A stretch of 64,000 nt of DNA from Rodentibacter mrazii (GTDB lineage Bacteria; Pseudomonadota; Gammaproteobacteria; Enterobacterales; Pasteurellaceae): contig NZ_MLHG01000026.1 of assembly GCF_001998825.1 (NCBI RefSeq), forward strand, positions 35,796-99,795. Reading direction: 5' to 3'. A model generated the notes under the pieces. The model worked only from the letters and a program-made list of their open reading frames with translations. It was not told the DNA's origin and did no database searches. Below are positions 45,551-55,128 of this stretch, piece after piece; within the stretch, counting starts at the first letter, position 1; each line of letters starts with the position of its first letter. A program made the translations under genes and the position numbers.

Positions 45551-46421
45551 ATGCAAAAATTTAATATTTCAACGCATACCGGATCTGTGTTACATGGTGT
45601 GTTATTTACTGCTAATCGCTCATCGGATACCGCAGTGATTGCCATTACCGGTATTCATGGCAATTTTTATTCTAATCCTTTTTATTACAATATTGGCGAA
45701 ACTTTTGCCAACCAAGGCATTGATTTTATTTACGAACAAACTCGCAATGCCTTTAGTCAATTTAATGATGTGAATACGCAAACAGGGTTACCTGAAATTT
45801 TAGGATCGTTTAACGAGGATTTTGTTAAAAGTATTGACGATGTGCGAGCCTACATTGATTTTGCAGAAAGTCGTGACTACCGACATATTATTTCGCCGGA
45901 CATTCTTTAGGGGCAAATAAAGTGATTTATTATTTAAGCCAGACCCAAGATCCACGAGTGACAAAATTTATTTTATTAAGTCCGGCTAATGTAACCCACT
46001 TAACCAACAGTGTGAATGAAACTGAGCGTGCTTTTATCCGCAAAATGGTGGAACAAGGCAAAGGTGAACAAATGCTGCCCTTTGAGCTATTTGGCTGCCT
46101 GTCACCGCTAATACGGCTTATCAGTGGCTATATTCACCTCTGTTGAATAATGTTCATGTAGAGGAGAGTGGTGATTATCGTCAAATTCGACAAATTCCGC
46201 ATACTGGGGCATTGCTCATCGGTACGCTTGATCGTTTCACTTATGGCGATCCCCGAGGTTTCTTGCAGACTATCAATCATCATTTTCCTCAAGGGGATAA
46301 AAATCAACTGCTTTTTATTGAGCAAACCGGGCATACCTATCAGCAAAAAGAGCAGGAAGTTGCAGATAAACTCTTAGATCTTGTTCAAAAATGGCGTCAA
46401 TTATGGCATTTATCAGCGTAA
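45551..46421 (+). pseudogene. Alpha/beta hydrolase broken by two frameshifts
   Basis: Three consecutive frames make one hydrolase. Frame 1 (45551-45910) has VIAITGIHGNFYSNPFYYN. A missing T near 45890-45893 breaks the frame just before the nucleophile elbow, which in the next frame reads AGHSLGANKVIYYLSQ. A second missing T near 46090-46092 leads to the third frame, WLPVTANTAYQWLYSPLLNN, ending at 46421 with EQTGHTYQQKE, which holds the likely catalytic His. Restored length would be about 290 residues. The natural substrate is unknown. Both lesions are homopolymer losses, so sequencing error is possible. Confidence 0.78.
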
Positions 46422-46600
46422 AAACGACCGCACCGATGACTGCGGAAGTAGAGACCTTATTAAAAAAACAAATCGGGCAGGCAATGTCTTTAATTGGACA
46501 AAGTGAAGCCTCTTTGATGTTAATTCTTGAGGGCAATCAAAGCCTGTATTTACGTGGTGAAAATCAACAAATGTTATTGCAAGGCGTGGTGGACGATTGA
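46403..46600 (+). pseudogene. MIF/tautomerase-like fragment, truncated
   Basis: The 65-residue frame starts MAFISVKTTAPM and continues LLKKQIGQAMSLIGQSEASL and LEGNQSLYLRGENQQ, the N-terminal half of the macrophage-migration-inhibitory-factor-like family (usual length about 110-115). The catalytic Pro that normally follows the initiator Met is Ala here. Homology stops after ENQQ, so the C-terminal half is lost. It overlaps the end of the hydrolase pseudogene. Most likely a gene remnant. Confidence 0.6.
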
Positions 46601-46840
46601 AATTTCTTCAACGCTATCATCAAATTAAGTGAGGGTAAAATTCTTCCGGCAGCACCGAACGCGACTTTGGAAAATTTGCAAGATTTCTTACAAAACCATC
46701 CGCTTGTTTCATTCATTGAATTGCAATATGCCTTTGGATTATCGCATAAGAAGTCCGTTCAAAGCTGGATTCAACCGTTATTGAAGAATGGCACATTGGC
46801 GATAACGGGAAAAGGAGAATTTGTGGCGGTTCAGCGTTAA
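46601..46840 (+). pseudogene. Orphan reading frame without start, possible winged-helix tail
   Basis: The same frame as the MIF-like fragment continues past its TGA and stays open for 79 codons to a TAA at 46838-46840. It reads KLSEGKILPAAPNATLEN, then LQDFLQNHPLVSFIELQYAF, then GLSHKKSVQSWIQPLLKNG. It looks like real protein, possibly a small winged-helix domain, but I do not recognise the family. There is no plausible start codon with a ribosome site, so it is probably the tail of a deleted gene. Confidence 0.45.
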
Positions 46841-46976
46841 AAGTGCGGTAGATTTTTAATAAGATTTTGATTATTTGGACAAGATACAAAGCCGAAATAA
46901 TGTTGTTATTATGAATTTGGGGGGACGTCGAGCTTAACGTCAAACAGCCTATCGACATAATATCGTAAGCTTTCAT
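46713..46976 (-). other. Possible gene start with strong ribosome site, minus strand
   Basis: GGAGGGTAATTT precedes an ATG at 46976 and the frame MKAYDIMSIGCLTLSSTSPQ, open for 87 codons. The first residues look plausible as the start of a dehydrogenase-like protein, but the rest overlaps the orphan frame on the other strand and has no recognisable family. It may be the start of a truncated gene. Low support. Confidence 0.25.
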
Positions 46977-47112
46977 AAATTACCCTCCTATTTGTCTTTT
47001 TTGAAAGATGGGAAAGCACGATTATTTTAAATTGTAGAAATACCGATTGAACCTTACCATTATATATTGGTCTTTATAGAGGTTTTTGATTCATTCTTAT
47101 AGAGAGGTAAAA

Positions 47113-48405
47113 ATGCAAACACGTCGAGAATTTTTAGTAATGAGTGCCGGTATGGCTTGTGCGGTGAGTATGCCAAGTTTCGTTTTTGCAAAAGTTGCTA
47201 ATGAACCTTTGAATGCAACGGCAATCACGCAGGTTTTTGGTGATGGGGTGCAGATGGTGGCGGTTGCGATTGAATTTGCACAGGAATTGACGGCAGCAGA
47301 TATAAGAACGGCTGATTTTAATGTTGAAGGCAGAACCATACAAAATGTATTTATTAGTCAATCGGTGGATTTAACCGAGAGTGATAAGGGGAAGTTCGTG
47401 ATTGTGGCACTCAAACCTGATGAATCGGGTAGCGGTTTACAAGAAACCGTGCAGTTGGCGAATGCAACGTCTCAATCTCCGACACCGAATGGTGGCAGAC
47501 CTCGTTGGGTTGCCGGTGATACAATGAGTAAAATTATTCGCTATAAAAAAGCACAGGCTAAAGTATTGGTAGAAGGTAAAACATTAGAAACCCATACGGT
47601 AAAAAATGGGGTCGTTGATGAGTTTCAACAGTCAGAATTTTACGATCAAAAAACCGCTAAAACGCTACCCTATAATTTATTTAAACCAAAGGATCAAAGT
47701 CAACCCTTGCCATTAGTGCTATTTATGCACGATGCAGGGGCAACCAGCGATCAAACTGAAGTCACCCTTTTTCAAGGATTAGGGGCGGTTATTTGGGCTG
47801 AACCGAAGGAGCAGGAAAAGCGTCCTTGCTATGTGCTTGCACCACAATATAACGAGATTATCGCAGATGATGATTGGCGTACGTCTGATATGCTTGATAC
47901 CACAATTCATTTGGTTCAAAAGTTGATTGAAGAAGAAAAAATCGATCCAAAACGTATTTATGTGACAGGACAATCCGGTGGCTGTATGTTAGCAACAGCA
48001 ATGAATGTGAAATATCCTGATTTTTTTACCGCCAGTTATTTGGTGGCAGGCAAATGGAATGCTGAAGTTGTCGCACCATTGGCGAAGAATAAAATGTGGT
48101 TTATGGCATCGGTGGATGATTTGGGGGCATTTCCTAGTTTTAATGCGATCACCGAACGTTTAGCACAAGCAGGTGCAAAAATCAGCCGAGCGGAATGGAA
48201 TGGTAGTTGGGAGGCGGATCAATACCGCTTTGCGTATGATGATTTAATGGCTGAACAAAGTCCGATTAATTATACCATTTTCGCTAAAGATACTGTTTTT
48301 CGTGAGACCGATAGTCGTCAAGGGGCTAGCGGGCATCGCAATACATGGCGGCTTGCATACAGTATTGAGCCAATTCGTGAATGGTTGTTTGCTCAGACGA
48401 AATAA
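47113..48405 (+). CDS. Tat-exported esterase/peptidase-like alpha/beta hydrolase
   Basis: Periplasmic or exported serine hydrolase, 430 residues. Twin-arginine signal TRREFLVMSAGMACAVS at the N-terminus, from the ATG at 47113 behind AGAGAGGT. An Ig-like N-terminal domain (about 30-170) is followed by a hydrolase domain with LPLVLFMHDAGATSDQ (oxyanion region) and the nucleophile elbow YVTGQSGGCMLA; a late GHRNTW may hold the catalytic His. The type resembles COG4099 'predicted peptidases' and feruloyl/acetyl esterases. It heads a three-gene stretch with a Sel1 protein and a tannase-like esterase. Confidence 0.75.
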   Translation: MQTRREFLVMSAGMACAVSMPSFVFAKVANEPLNATAITQVFGDGVQMVAVAIEFAQELTAADIRTADFNVEGRTIQNVFISQSVDLTESDKGKFVIVALKPDESGSGLQETVQLANATSQSPTPNGGRPRWVAGDTMSKIIRYKKAQAKVLVEGKTLETHTVKNGVVDEFQQSEFYDQKTAKTLPYNLFKPKDQSQPLPLVLFMHDAGATSDQTEVTLFQGLGAVIWAEPKEQEKRPCYVLAPQYNEIIADDDWRTSDMLDTTIHLVQKLIEEEKIDPKRIYVTGQSGGCMLATAMNVKYPDFFTASYLVAGKWNAEVVAPLAKNKMWFMASVDDLGAFPSFNAITERLAQAGAKISRAEWNGSWEADQYRFAYDDLMAEQSPINYTIFAKDTVFRETDSRQGASGHRNTWRLAYSIEPIREWLFAQTK

Positions 48406-48444
48406 TCGTGCAGAGATTGTCTCTTTTGTCGTGGGGGAAACATA

Positions 48445-49161
48445 ATGAAAAAGTTAGGGTTATTCATTGCACTATGGTTTAGTTTATTTGCGTTTGCGAA
48501 TGAACCGGAAGAGAGTGCGAAAAAAATGACTTTTCCTGAAATACAAGCATTGGCGAGTCAAGGTGATCCTGAGGCTCAGGCTCGTCTTGGCGAGGCTTAT
48601 TTGAATGGTAATTATGAGCAAAAGGTTGATTTTTCTCAGGCTTTGTTATGGTCAAAAAAAGCTGCTGACCAAGGGAATTCGAGAGCAAAATTAAACTTAG
48701 GTGTGATGTCTTTGAATGGCTATCAAGGCGAATTTGATTATCGTCAAGCAAAAGCACTGTTTGAAGAGGCCAATAATGCCGGTGAACATAAAGCTCCCCG
48801 TTACTTAGGTATCATTTATGAACGAGGCTTAGGTGTAGCACAGGATTATGTTTTGGCCGCGAAATTTTATCAACAAGGTGATAAGTATGGTGATGTGACG
48901 GCACAATATAGGCTGGCAAAGCTGTATGAACAAGGGCTGGGGGTAGCACGTGATTATGCTAAAGCCATTGCTCTTTACCAAAAGCATCAACATCGTATTG
49001 ATCACATTAGTGCGCCAAGTTTTATTGCATTAGGCGATATTTATGGATTGGGGCTTGGCGTTAAAGTCAATAAGGTTGAGGCGGAAAAATGGTATCGTTT
49101 AGCCATAGAGGCGGGGAGTAAGGAAGGCGAAATCAAATTAAATTTATTAAATGAGGGGTAA
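48445..49161 (+). CDS. Exported Sel1-repeat protein
   Basis: The 238-residue protein has a signal peptide ending AFA (about residue 18). At least five Sel1-like repeats follow, each about 36 residues with the alanine/glycine pattern AxxxLGxxYxxGxGVxxDxxxAxxxYxxA, for example RYLGIIYERGLGVAQDY and RLAKLYEQGLGVARDY. Sel1 proteins are helical scaffolds for protein contacts. No specific partner is evident. It starts 40 bp after the esterase stop with GGGGGAAACATA as ribosome site, so co-transcription is likely. Confidence 0.85.
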   Translation: MKKLGLFIALWFSLFAFANEPEESAKKMTFPEIQALASQGDPEAQARLGEAYLNGNYEQKVDFSQALLWSKKAADQGNSRAKLNLGVMSLNGYQGEFDYRQAKALFEEANNAGEHKAPRYLGIIYERGLGVAQDYVLAAKFYQQGDKYGDVTAQYRLAKLYEQGLGVARDYAKAIALYQKHQHRIDHISAPSFIALGDIYGLGLGVKVNKVEAEKWYRLAIEAGSKEGEIKLNLLNEG

Positions 49162-49329
49162 TTATTTTTGACTTCATTACTATAACGGTAAAGTGCGGTT
49201 AAATATGTCGGAATAGTTAATACAAGATGTATTCGTTGACTAGGTGAATCCTTTTGTCTGTATTGACAAACCAACAATTTAATTGCACATAATATTTAGA
49301 AATATCATGATCTTAATTGGAGAAAAATA

Positions 49330-50883
49330 ATGTTATCAAAAAGTTTATTGGTGGCTACTACACTGAGTGCGATTGCCATTCAAACACAGGCTGTATCGAA
49401 AGAAATGGATGATCCTTTGGCTGATACGCCTTATTTTAATCAGACCGAAAAAGGGTTTGATCTAACATTCTCACCGAAAAACTACCGTACTTTGGAAGCG
49501 AAAGTGAATGGTGAAACCGTGAAATTTCGTGCGTTTGAGAAAATCGTTTATGTACAAAATCCCATAGAAGCGGATTATCAAACACTCAATTTGTATGTAC
49601 CGGAAGCCTATTTTCAACAAGGATCAATTAACGGATTTAATGCTGATAATGCCCCTATTTTCTTGCCGAATGCGGTGGGAGGATATATGCCTGCGAAGGC
49701 TGCAACCTATGACAAAAAAAGTATAGGTGGGGAGGATAAACCGAATGCAATTTTAACCGCACTTTCTAAAGGCTATGTGGTAGCCAGTGTGGGGGCTCGT
49801 GGCAGAACATTGGAGAAAGAGGGAAAATACACGGGTAAAGCACCGGCTGCGATTATCGATCTTAAATCTGCCGTACGTTATTTACATTTTAACGATGCTG
49901 TTATGCCGGGAGATGCGAATAAAATTATTTCAAATGGGACAAGTGCCGGTGGGGCATTATCCGCCTTATTAGGGGCTAGTGGCGATAGTCGTGATTATAT
50001 AGCATATTTCCAACAATTAGGCGCAGCACAGGCATCAGACCGTGTTTTTGCGGTATCGGCGTATTGCCCGATTACCAATTTGGAGCACGCAGATAGTGCT
50101 TATGAATGGGAATTTAATGGATTAAATGATTATCAAAGAATGGATATGAGCCGCTTGAATGCCAATAGTTATAATGATCGCAGCCAACCTGCCGCTAAGG
50201 CAATGATTGAGGGATCGTTAAACAAAGATGAAATAGCTGTTTCTAATCAGTTGAAAGCTGCATTTCCTGCCTATTTGAATAGTCTCAATTTGAAAGATAC
50301 ACAAGGCAATCCTTTAACGTTAGATCAGGATGGCAATGGTTCATTCAAAACTTATTTAGAAGGTATCATTGTGCGTTCAGCCAATAAAGCCTTGAAAAAT
50401 GGTACGGATTTAAGCCAAATTACTTGGCTTGTGAAAGATAAAAATGGTGTAACCGGAATGGATTGGAACGGGTATATTCATTCTGAAAAACGAATGAAAT
50501 CACCTCCTGCTTTTGATGCATTAGACTTAACAAGTGGTGAAAATAACCTGTTTGGTACGGAAAGTATTAATCATCGTCACTTTACTGCCTTTTCACTGGC
50601 GCAGAATAAAGCACAGGGTAATCAATCAGAATTAATGGCAGATAATGAGCAAATTAAATTGATGAATGCAATGAATTATGTCGAAACGAGTCCGACCCAA
50701 CATTGGCGTATTCGTGTCGGTACAAGTGATCGAGATACTTCACATGCCATTGGTGCAATGCTTGCGGTGAAGTTAGAGATGTCCGGAAAGTCTGTCGATT
50801 ATGAGATGCCGTGGGGTATTCCACATGCGGGGGATTATGATTTAGATGAACTATTTCAATGGATGACGGATATCAGTCGATAA
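49330..50883 (+). CDS. Tannase-like exported carboxylesterase (bacterial subtype B)
   Basis: Secreted or periplasmic serine esterase resembling Lactobacillus plantarum-type tannases, which hydrolyse galloyl esters of tannins. It has 517 residues with a signal peptide (about 1-21). Nucleophile Ser205 lies in SNGTSAGGALSALLG, matching the GTSAGG elbow of tannases. The acid is probably Asp467 or Asp469 in RVGTSDRDTS, and the base His499 in IPHAGDYD. GGYMPA and KGYVVASVGARGR fit the oxyanion region. Substrate is inferred, and feruloyl or other phenolic esters are possible. Closed by a strong terminator. Confidence 0.78.
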   Translation: MLSKSLLVATTLSAIAIQTQAVSKEMDDPLADTPYFNQTEKGFDLTFSPKNYRTLEAKVNGETVKFRAFEKIVYVQNPIEADYQTLNLYVPEAYFQQGSINGFNADNAPIFLPNAVGGYMPAKAATYDKKSIGGEDKPNAILTALSKGYVVASVGARGRTLEKEGKYTGKAPAAIIDLKSAVRYLHFNDAVMPGDANKIISNGTSAGGALSALLGASGDSRDYIAYFQQLGAAQASDRVFAVSAYCPITNLEHADSAYEWEFNGLNDYQRMDMSRLNANSYNDRSQPAAKAMIEGSLNKDEIAVSNQLKAAFPAYLNSLNLKDTQGNPLTLDQDGNGSFKTYLEGIIVRSANKALKNGTDLSQITWLVKDKNGVTGMDWNGYIHSEKRMKSPPAFDALDLTSGENNLFGTESINHRHFTAFSLAQNKAQGNQSELMADNEQIKLMNAMNYVETSPTQHWRIRVGTSDRDTSHAIGAMLAVKLEMSGKSVDYEMPWGIPHAGDYDLDELFQWMTDISR

Positions 50884-50890
50884 AGTTAGA

Positions 50891-50926
50891 AAAATCCTCT
50901 GCATAATTAATTCGCAGAGGATTTTA
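50891..50926 (+). terminator. Terminator of the tannase-like gene
   Basis: AAAATCCTCTGC and GCAGAGGATTTT arms (12 bp, perfect), loop ATAATTAATTC, T-rich tail. Confidence 0.9.
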
Positions 50927-50996
50927 TTTATTGTCCGATTTATTCGTAATATATCAATCGCAATCAAAGGCGAATAAAAGTGCGGTCAATATATTA

Positions 50997-53678
50997 TCAA
51001 TTTTCTTGCTTAGGAAGCGTGCCGGAATTCCAACTATGAGCCTCACTTGGACGTTTAATTTGTAATAAGAAACGCTGATTTGCCGGTGCTTGTGGTTGAA
51101 TGACGGTACTCGATGGTGTGGAGAATGAAATTCCGCCTTTGAGTAATTGTTGGACACTACCGGTATTAAATTTAGCACCTTGCCAGCCTAGCGTGAAATC
51201 ATAGCCGGATGAAACCCAGAATTCAGAATTTTTACGCACAAGATGTTGGTATTTTGGTGCGATGATAATATGGATTAGAACACGGTCACCTAGACTGTTT
51301 AAGTCAAATTTACGTATCGTTCCAACCTCAACACCACGATAAAGCACCGGTGAGCCTTCCGTTAAATTCATTGCATCATTGGTTTCAAGAATAAATGGCA
51401 TACCTTGGCTGTATTTATTACGGCTTGCTGTGGTTTGTGAAAGGTTAAATTGTGTTTTCATTTTCCCACTTCCTACTTCCACATCAATATAGGGTTGTAA
51501 AAGGCTATCTAGGTTTTCGATAGCACCGGCGGAAATTTGCGGAGAAATGATTTTAAAGGTCGAGCCCTCTTTTGCAATGATTTCCATATAGTTTGGATTA
51601 ATAAATGCTTTTGCCGTGATCTTACGTGATTTGGCATCTAATGTTACACTTTCAACTTCACCAATAGATAATCCTAAATAGCGTAGGCTCATACCTTTAC
51701 TTAGATTGGTAGCATCATCAGTGGTAAGGGTAATGATTTTTCCTGAAGATTTCGCTCGTAATTCGTTAGGGTATAAGATCTTATTTTTTCCTGCTCCGGT
51801 GTTATCAAAACTAATTGCCCCTTTTAATGAGCGTGCAATCGGTGTCGCCTGAATGCTGATACCTTTTGGCGTAATATCAACCTGTGCTGCACTTTCCACC
51901 CAAAAGATGCTTCTATCCGTTAATAAATGTTTGTACGGCGGATAAATATAAACATCAATATTAAAATGGTTTGTTTGAGGTTGAATATTGGTAATTTTAC
52001 CGACTTCATATTGACGATACAGGACGAGAGATCCCTTACTAATGCTTGGTAAAGTTGAAGTTTTCAATGTAATATCGGGTTCGACTAAATTTCCAGTAAT
52101 ACCGGATTCTGCATTTTGTGTATCTTTGTAAAGCGGATACGTTTTGAGTGCATCGCCCAAACCTTTTTTCGCAATAATGCGAATCCCCCCTTGTAGCCAT
52201 TTTTCCGGATGGGCCGATTCAAAACGAACACCGTCTATACCTAAATTTACATCAAAGTTTGAGGCGGCGACAAAAAGCGTATTTGGGTTAATTAAATTCC
52301 GATATGAGGAAGCAATGGCGACTTGGTATTCTACGCCTTCTACATTAATTTTTTGTTTAACAATTTCACCGATTGCAATATTGTTGTAATAAACGGATTG
52401 ACCCTCCGATACACCGTAGCTTTCCGGTGCTGTGAGTGTAATTACTAGGGTATTTGGCGCGTTCAAGAGTAATTCGTTTTCCTTAATAACATCAAATTGC
52501 AATTTTTCTGTTCCATCACCCGGAATGATCTCAAAATAATCGCCTCGGAAAAAACGCTGGGGGTTTGCCAAATCACCTAAACTCGGTTTTTTATTGCGAA
52601 AAACAATATGAGTATTGGTTTTCAATAGATTTGCTTGGTTCGGATCAATGAGTAATGTCCCTTTTAGAATATCTTCATTATTTTCATCAATAGTAAGCGC
52701 TGAGAGTATGCCGACTTTGTGATCTTGAAAATATACATCTGTACGGCCTGTTTCCAAGCCGGCAACATTTGGCAGAGTAATACTGACTTCAATACCACGT
52801 TTAGCGTCTCGTAAATTTGCATAAAGTGTATAGGTTGTATTTTCGGTTGCGTTTTCACTGTTGGCAGGGGAATCGAAAGAAACGGCACCTTGTACAACAG
52901 CATTGACGCTTTCCATACTAAAGTTTAAACCGGCAGGGCTAATATTTGCCGTTACACCACTAATGTTCCAAAAGCGAGAATCTTTTTTCACAAAATGCGT
53001 ATATTCTTTGTCAATGACAACATCAATTTCGACTTTATTATTTTCATTGAAACGGTAATCATAAATTTTACCAACGGGTAATTTTTTGAAATAGACGGAA
53101 GAACCGATAGAAATTGAGCCTAAGTCGTCAGCAACTAAATGAATTAATAAATCACCGGGGGAAACTTGAGCGATAGGACCTTTTTCTTGAGCTATAAATT
53201 GATCTTCAGTGTCGCCATCTCCCGGTTGTAGCGTAATGTAGTTTCCTGAAACAAGAGAGTCCAAGCCTGAAATACCGGCAAGTGAGACGCTTGGTTGTAC
53301 AATCCAGAATTTTGTATTTTCACGCAGTACACCGGTCGCTTCAGGGTAGATATTGGCAATTACTTCGACTTTTTGCATATTATCGGTAAAGTTTACCTTC
53401 TTGACGACACCGATTTGTAGCCCTTGATAGCGAATCGGTGTTTTATCAGCGACTAAGCCGGATCCATTTGTAAAAGTAATTTTGATTGTTTTACCTTGTT
53501 CTTCAATAATTTGGAAGAAAAGAATTGCTCCGATACAAAGGGCAATAAACGGTAACAACCAAAAGGGAGACACTTTTCGGTTTTTGCGTAAAACGGTCTG
53601 AATCGTTTTATATTGCGAATCAACATTTGTAGTATGATTCGTTGAATGTTCATTATTCGGTTGTTGTTTTTCGGTCAT
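50997..53678 (-). CDS. letB: Seven-MCE-domain intermembrane lipid tunnel LetB (YebT)
   Basis: Forms a hexameric tube across the periplasm for phospholipid traffic between membranes. It has 893 residues (E. coli 877). One N-terminal membrane anchor (WLLPFIALCIGAILFFQII, about 39-57) precedes seven MCE repeats, recognisable by recurring phrases such as TPIRYQGLQIGVV, GLDSLVSGNYITLQPGDG, MSLRYLGLSIGEV and SPVLYRGVEVGTI. Its start lies 26 bases inside the end of letA, so the two are coupled. Confidence 0.94.
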   Translation of the reverse strand: MTEKQQPNNEHSTNHTTNVDSQYKTIQTVLRKNRKVSPFWLLPFIALCIGAILFFQIIEEQGKTIKITFTNGSGLVADKTPIRYQGLQIGVVKKVNFTDNMQKVEVIANIYPEATGVLRENTKFWIVQPSVSLAGISGLDSLVSGNYITLQPGDGDTEDQFIAQEKGPIAQVSPGDLLIHLVADDLGSISIGSSVYFKKLPVGKIYDYRFNENNKVEIDVVIDKEYTHFVKKDSRFWNISGVTANISPAGLNFSMESVNAVVQGAVSFDSPANSENATENTTYTLYANLRDAKRGIEVSITLPNVAGLETGRTDVYFQDHKVGILSALTIDENNEDILKGTLLIDPNQANLLKTNTHIVFRNKKPSLGDLANPQRFFRGDYFEIIPGDGTEKLQFDVIKENELLLNAPNTLVITLTAPESYGVSEGQSVYYNNIAIGEIVKQKINVEGVEYQVAIASSYRNLINPNTLFVAASNFDVNLGIDGVRFESAHPEKWLQGGIRIIAKKGLGDALKTYPLYKDTQNAESGITGNLVEPDITLKTSTLPSISKGSLVLYRQYEVGKITNIQPQTNHFNIDVYIYPPYKHLLTDRSIFWVESAAQVDITPKGISIQATPIARSLKGAISFDNTGAGKNKILYPNELRAKSSGKIITLTTDDATNLSKGMSLRYLGLSIGEVESVTLDAKSRKITAKAFINPNYMEIIAKEGSTFKIISPQISAGAIENLDSLLQPYIDVEVGSGKMKTQFNLSQTTASRNKYSQGMPFILETNDAMNLTEGSPVLYRGVEVGTIRKFDLNSLGDRVLIHIIIAPKYQHLVRKNSEFWVSSGYDFTLGWQGAKFNTGSVQQLLKGGISFSTPSSTVIQPQAPANQRFLLQIKRPSEAHSWNSGTLPKQEN

Positions 53679-54918
53679 AAATTTTCCAAATAAGTCGGCT
53701 ATCGAATTGTGAGGTTGAAATCATTGTGAGAAAGACAGCTGCACCAAAGTAAAAAGCTGCCGGTCCCACTGTAAAATTAATAATTTGTCCTCGCGTGACA
53801 AGTGACATCATTAACGCAAGAACGAATAAATCGAGCATGGACCAACGTCCGATAAAATGCACGATATGTAACAAGTGCATTTGCCATTTAATAGAGTGTC
53901 GCCATTTGAAGTGCACACAGGCAAGCAAATATAGCATAATAAAAATTTTACTAATTGGCACAAAAATACTGGCAAAAAATACGACGAAGGCGACAAAATA
54001 GCTTTTCATTTCAATGAATGAAATTACACCGGACATCAATGTATCTTCGGTTAAAACTCCGGTCAGATAAACACCGGATATCGGTAATAAGTTTGCCGGA
54101 AAAAGCATAATAATACCGGCGATTAAGGTTGCCCAAGTACGCTGTAATTTTATTGCTTCGGGAAGATCTAAGCGTGAATCACAACGAGGACAAACATCAT
54201 GATGATTTATATGTTTTATGTCTGAATGAGGGAACGAATAGTTGCAGGCGGTACACAATTCAATTTTCTCTTCCATTGGTGAGGGCATTTGTGTATGTTC
54301 AGGATAAAATTCGTCCCATAATTCATTTAAATTAATCTTGATAAATAATAGAGTAGTTAAAAGCGCCGTAAATATAAATGCCAATAAATAGACATCAATT
54401 TCCAATGTGGCATATTCGCGCACCTTAAACATTGATACGCCTAGTGCCACGAGATAGACATCAAACATCACCCAAGGCTTAATATAGCTTAAAAAAAGTA
54501 AAACATTACGTGGCCGAATATTAAGTAATTTAGCAAACCATAGCATTAAAACCAAAATTGCAAAAGAAATCGGCATTAATACTGCACAAATAAATACTAG
54601 AAAAGCCGTGTATTGATAGCCTGCAGTTGCCATTTTCCAAATTCCTTCCCATACAGAAGCATCAACTTTTACACCGAGCAGATCAATGCTTAACAGAGGA
54701 AATTTCAAAGCAAAGGGCATTAGAATAAGAATTGACAGCGCAATCATCGCGCAGCGATGTAGTGACCAACGATTTGTCGTGCTTAATGTATGATGACAGC
54801 GAGGGCATTCAGCATGCTCATTTTGAGACAAAGGATAAGGTACTGAGACGACTTTATCGCATTCACTGCAACGAGCGATTTTATTATGAATATTCGCAAA
54901 ATTCGGTGTAGTCGTCAT
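53653..54918 (-). CDS. letA: Lipid-transport membrane protein LetA (YebS, PqiA family)
   Basis: Inner-membrane partner of LetB, 421 residues, two PqiA repeats of four membrane segments each. Each repeat starts with a zinc ribbon: CSECDKVVSVPYP with CPRCH, and CTACNYSFPHSD with CPRCDSRLDLP. I start at the ATG at 54918 (MTTTPNFANIHNKIARCSEC), because the longer frame adds 51 residues that are not part of the family and run through the promoter region. The ribosome site is weak. Order letA-letB as in E. coli. Confidence 0.92.
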   Translation of the reverse strand: MTTTPNFANIHNKIARCSECDKVVSVPYPLSQNEHAECPRCHHTLSTTNRWSLHRCAMIALSILILMPFALKFPLLSIDLLGVKVDASVWEGIWKMATAGYQYTAFLVFICAVLMPISFAILVLMLWFAKLLNIRPRNVLLFLSYIKPWVMFDVYLVALGVSMFKVREYATLEIDVYLLAFIFTALLTTLLFIKINLNELWDEFYPEHTQMPSPMEEKIELCTACNYSFPHSDIKHINHHDVCPRCDSRLDLPEAIKLQRTWATLIAGIIMLFPANLLPISGVYLTGVLTEDTLMSGVISFIEMKSYFVAFVVFFASIFVPISKIFIMLYLLACVHFKWRHSIKWQMHLLHIVHFIGRWSMLDLFVLALMMSLVTRGQIINFTVGPAAFYFGAAVFLTMISTSQFDSRLIWKIYDRKTTTE

Positions 54919-55128
54919 AATAATGCTTTTGTTATATAAAGTGCGGTCAAAAAAGATTGAGTATTTTATCCTTATTCCTCTTGGTTTGTGAAGTTTAAAT
55001 GAACAAACGTTTATTAAAATTGATAGAGTAGCAAACAACTTAATTCCCAAACTTACTTGGGACATTGTCAATTCTTATAAAAGTGCGATAAACTATGTAA
55101 GTTTTTTATTTCAATCCTAGGACAAACA

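Noticed and set aside
54919..55071. Upstream extension of LetA by 51 residues
   Set aside because: Sequence is not LetA-like and covers the promoter gap shared with proQ.
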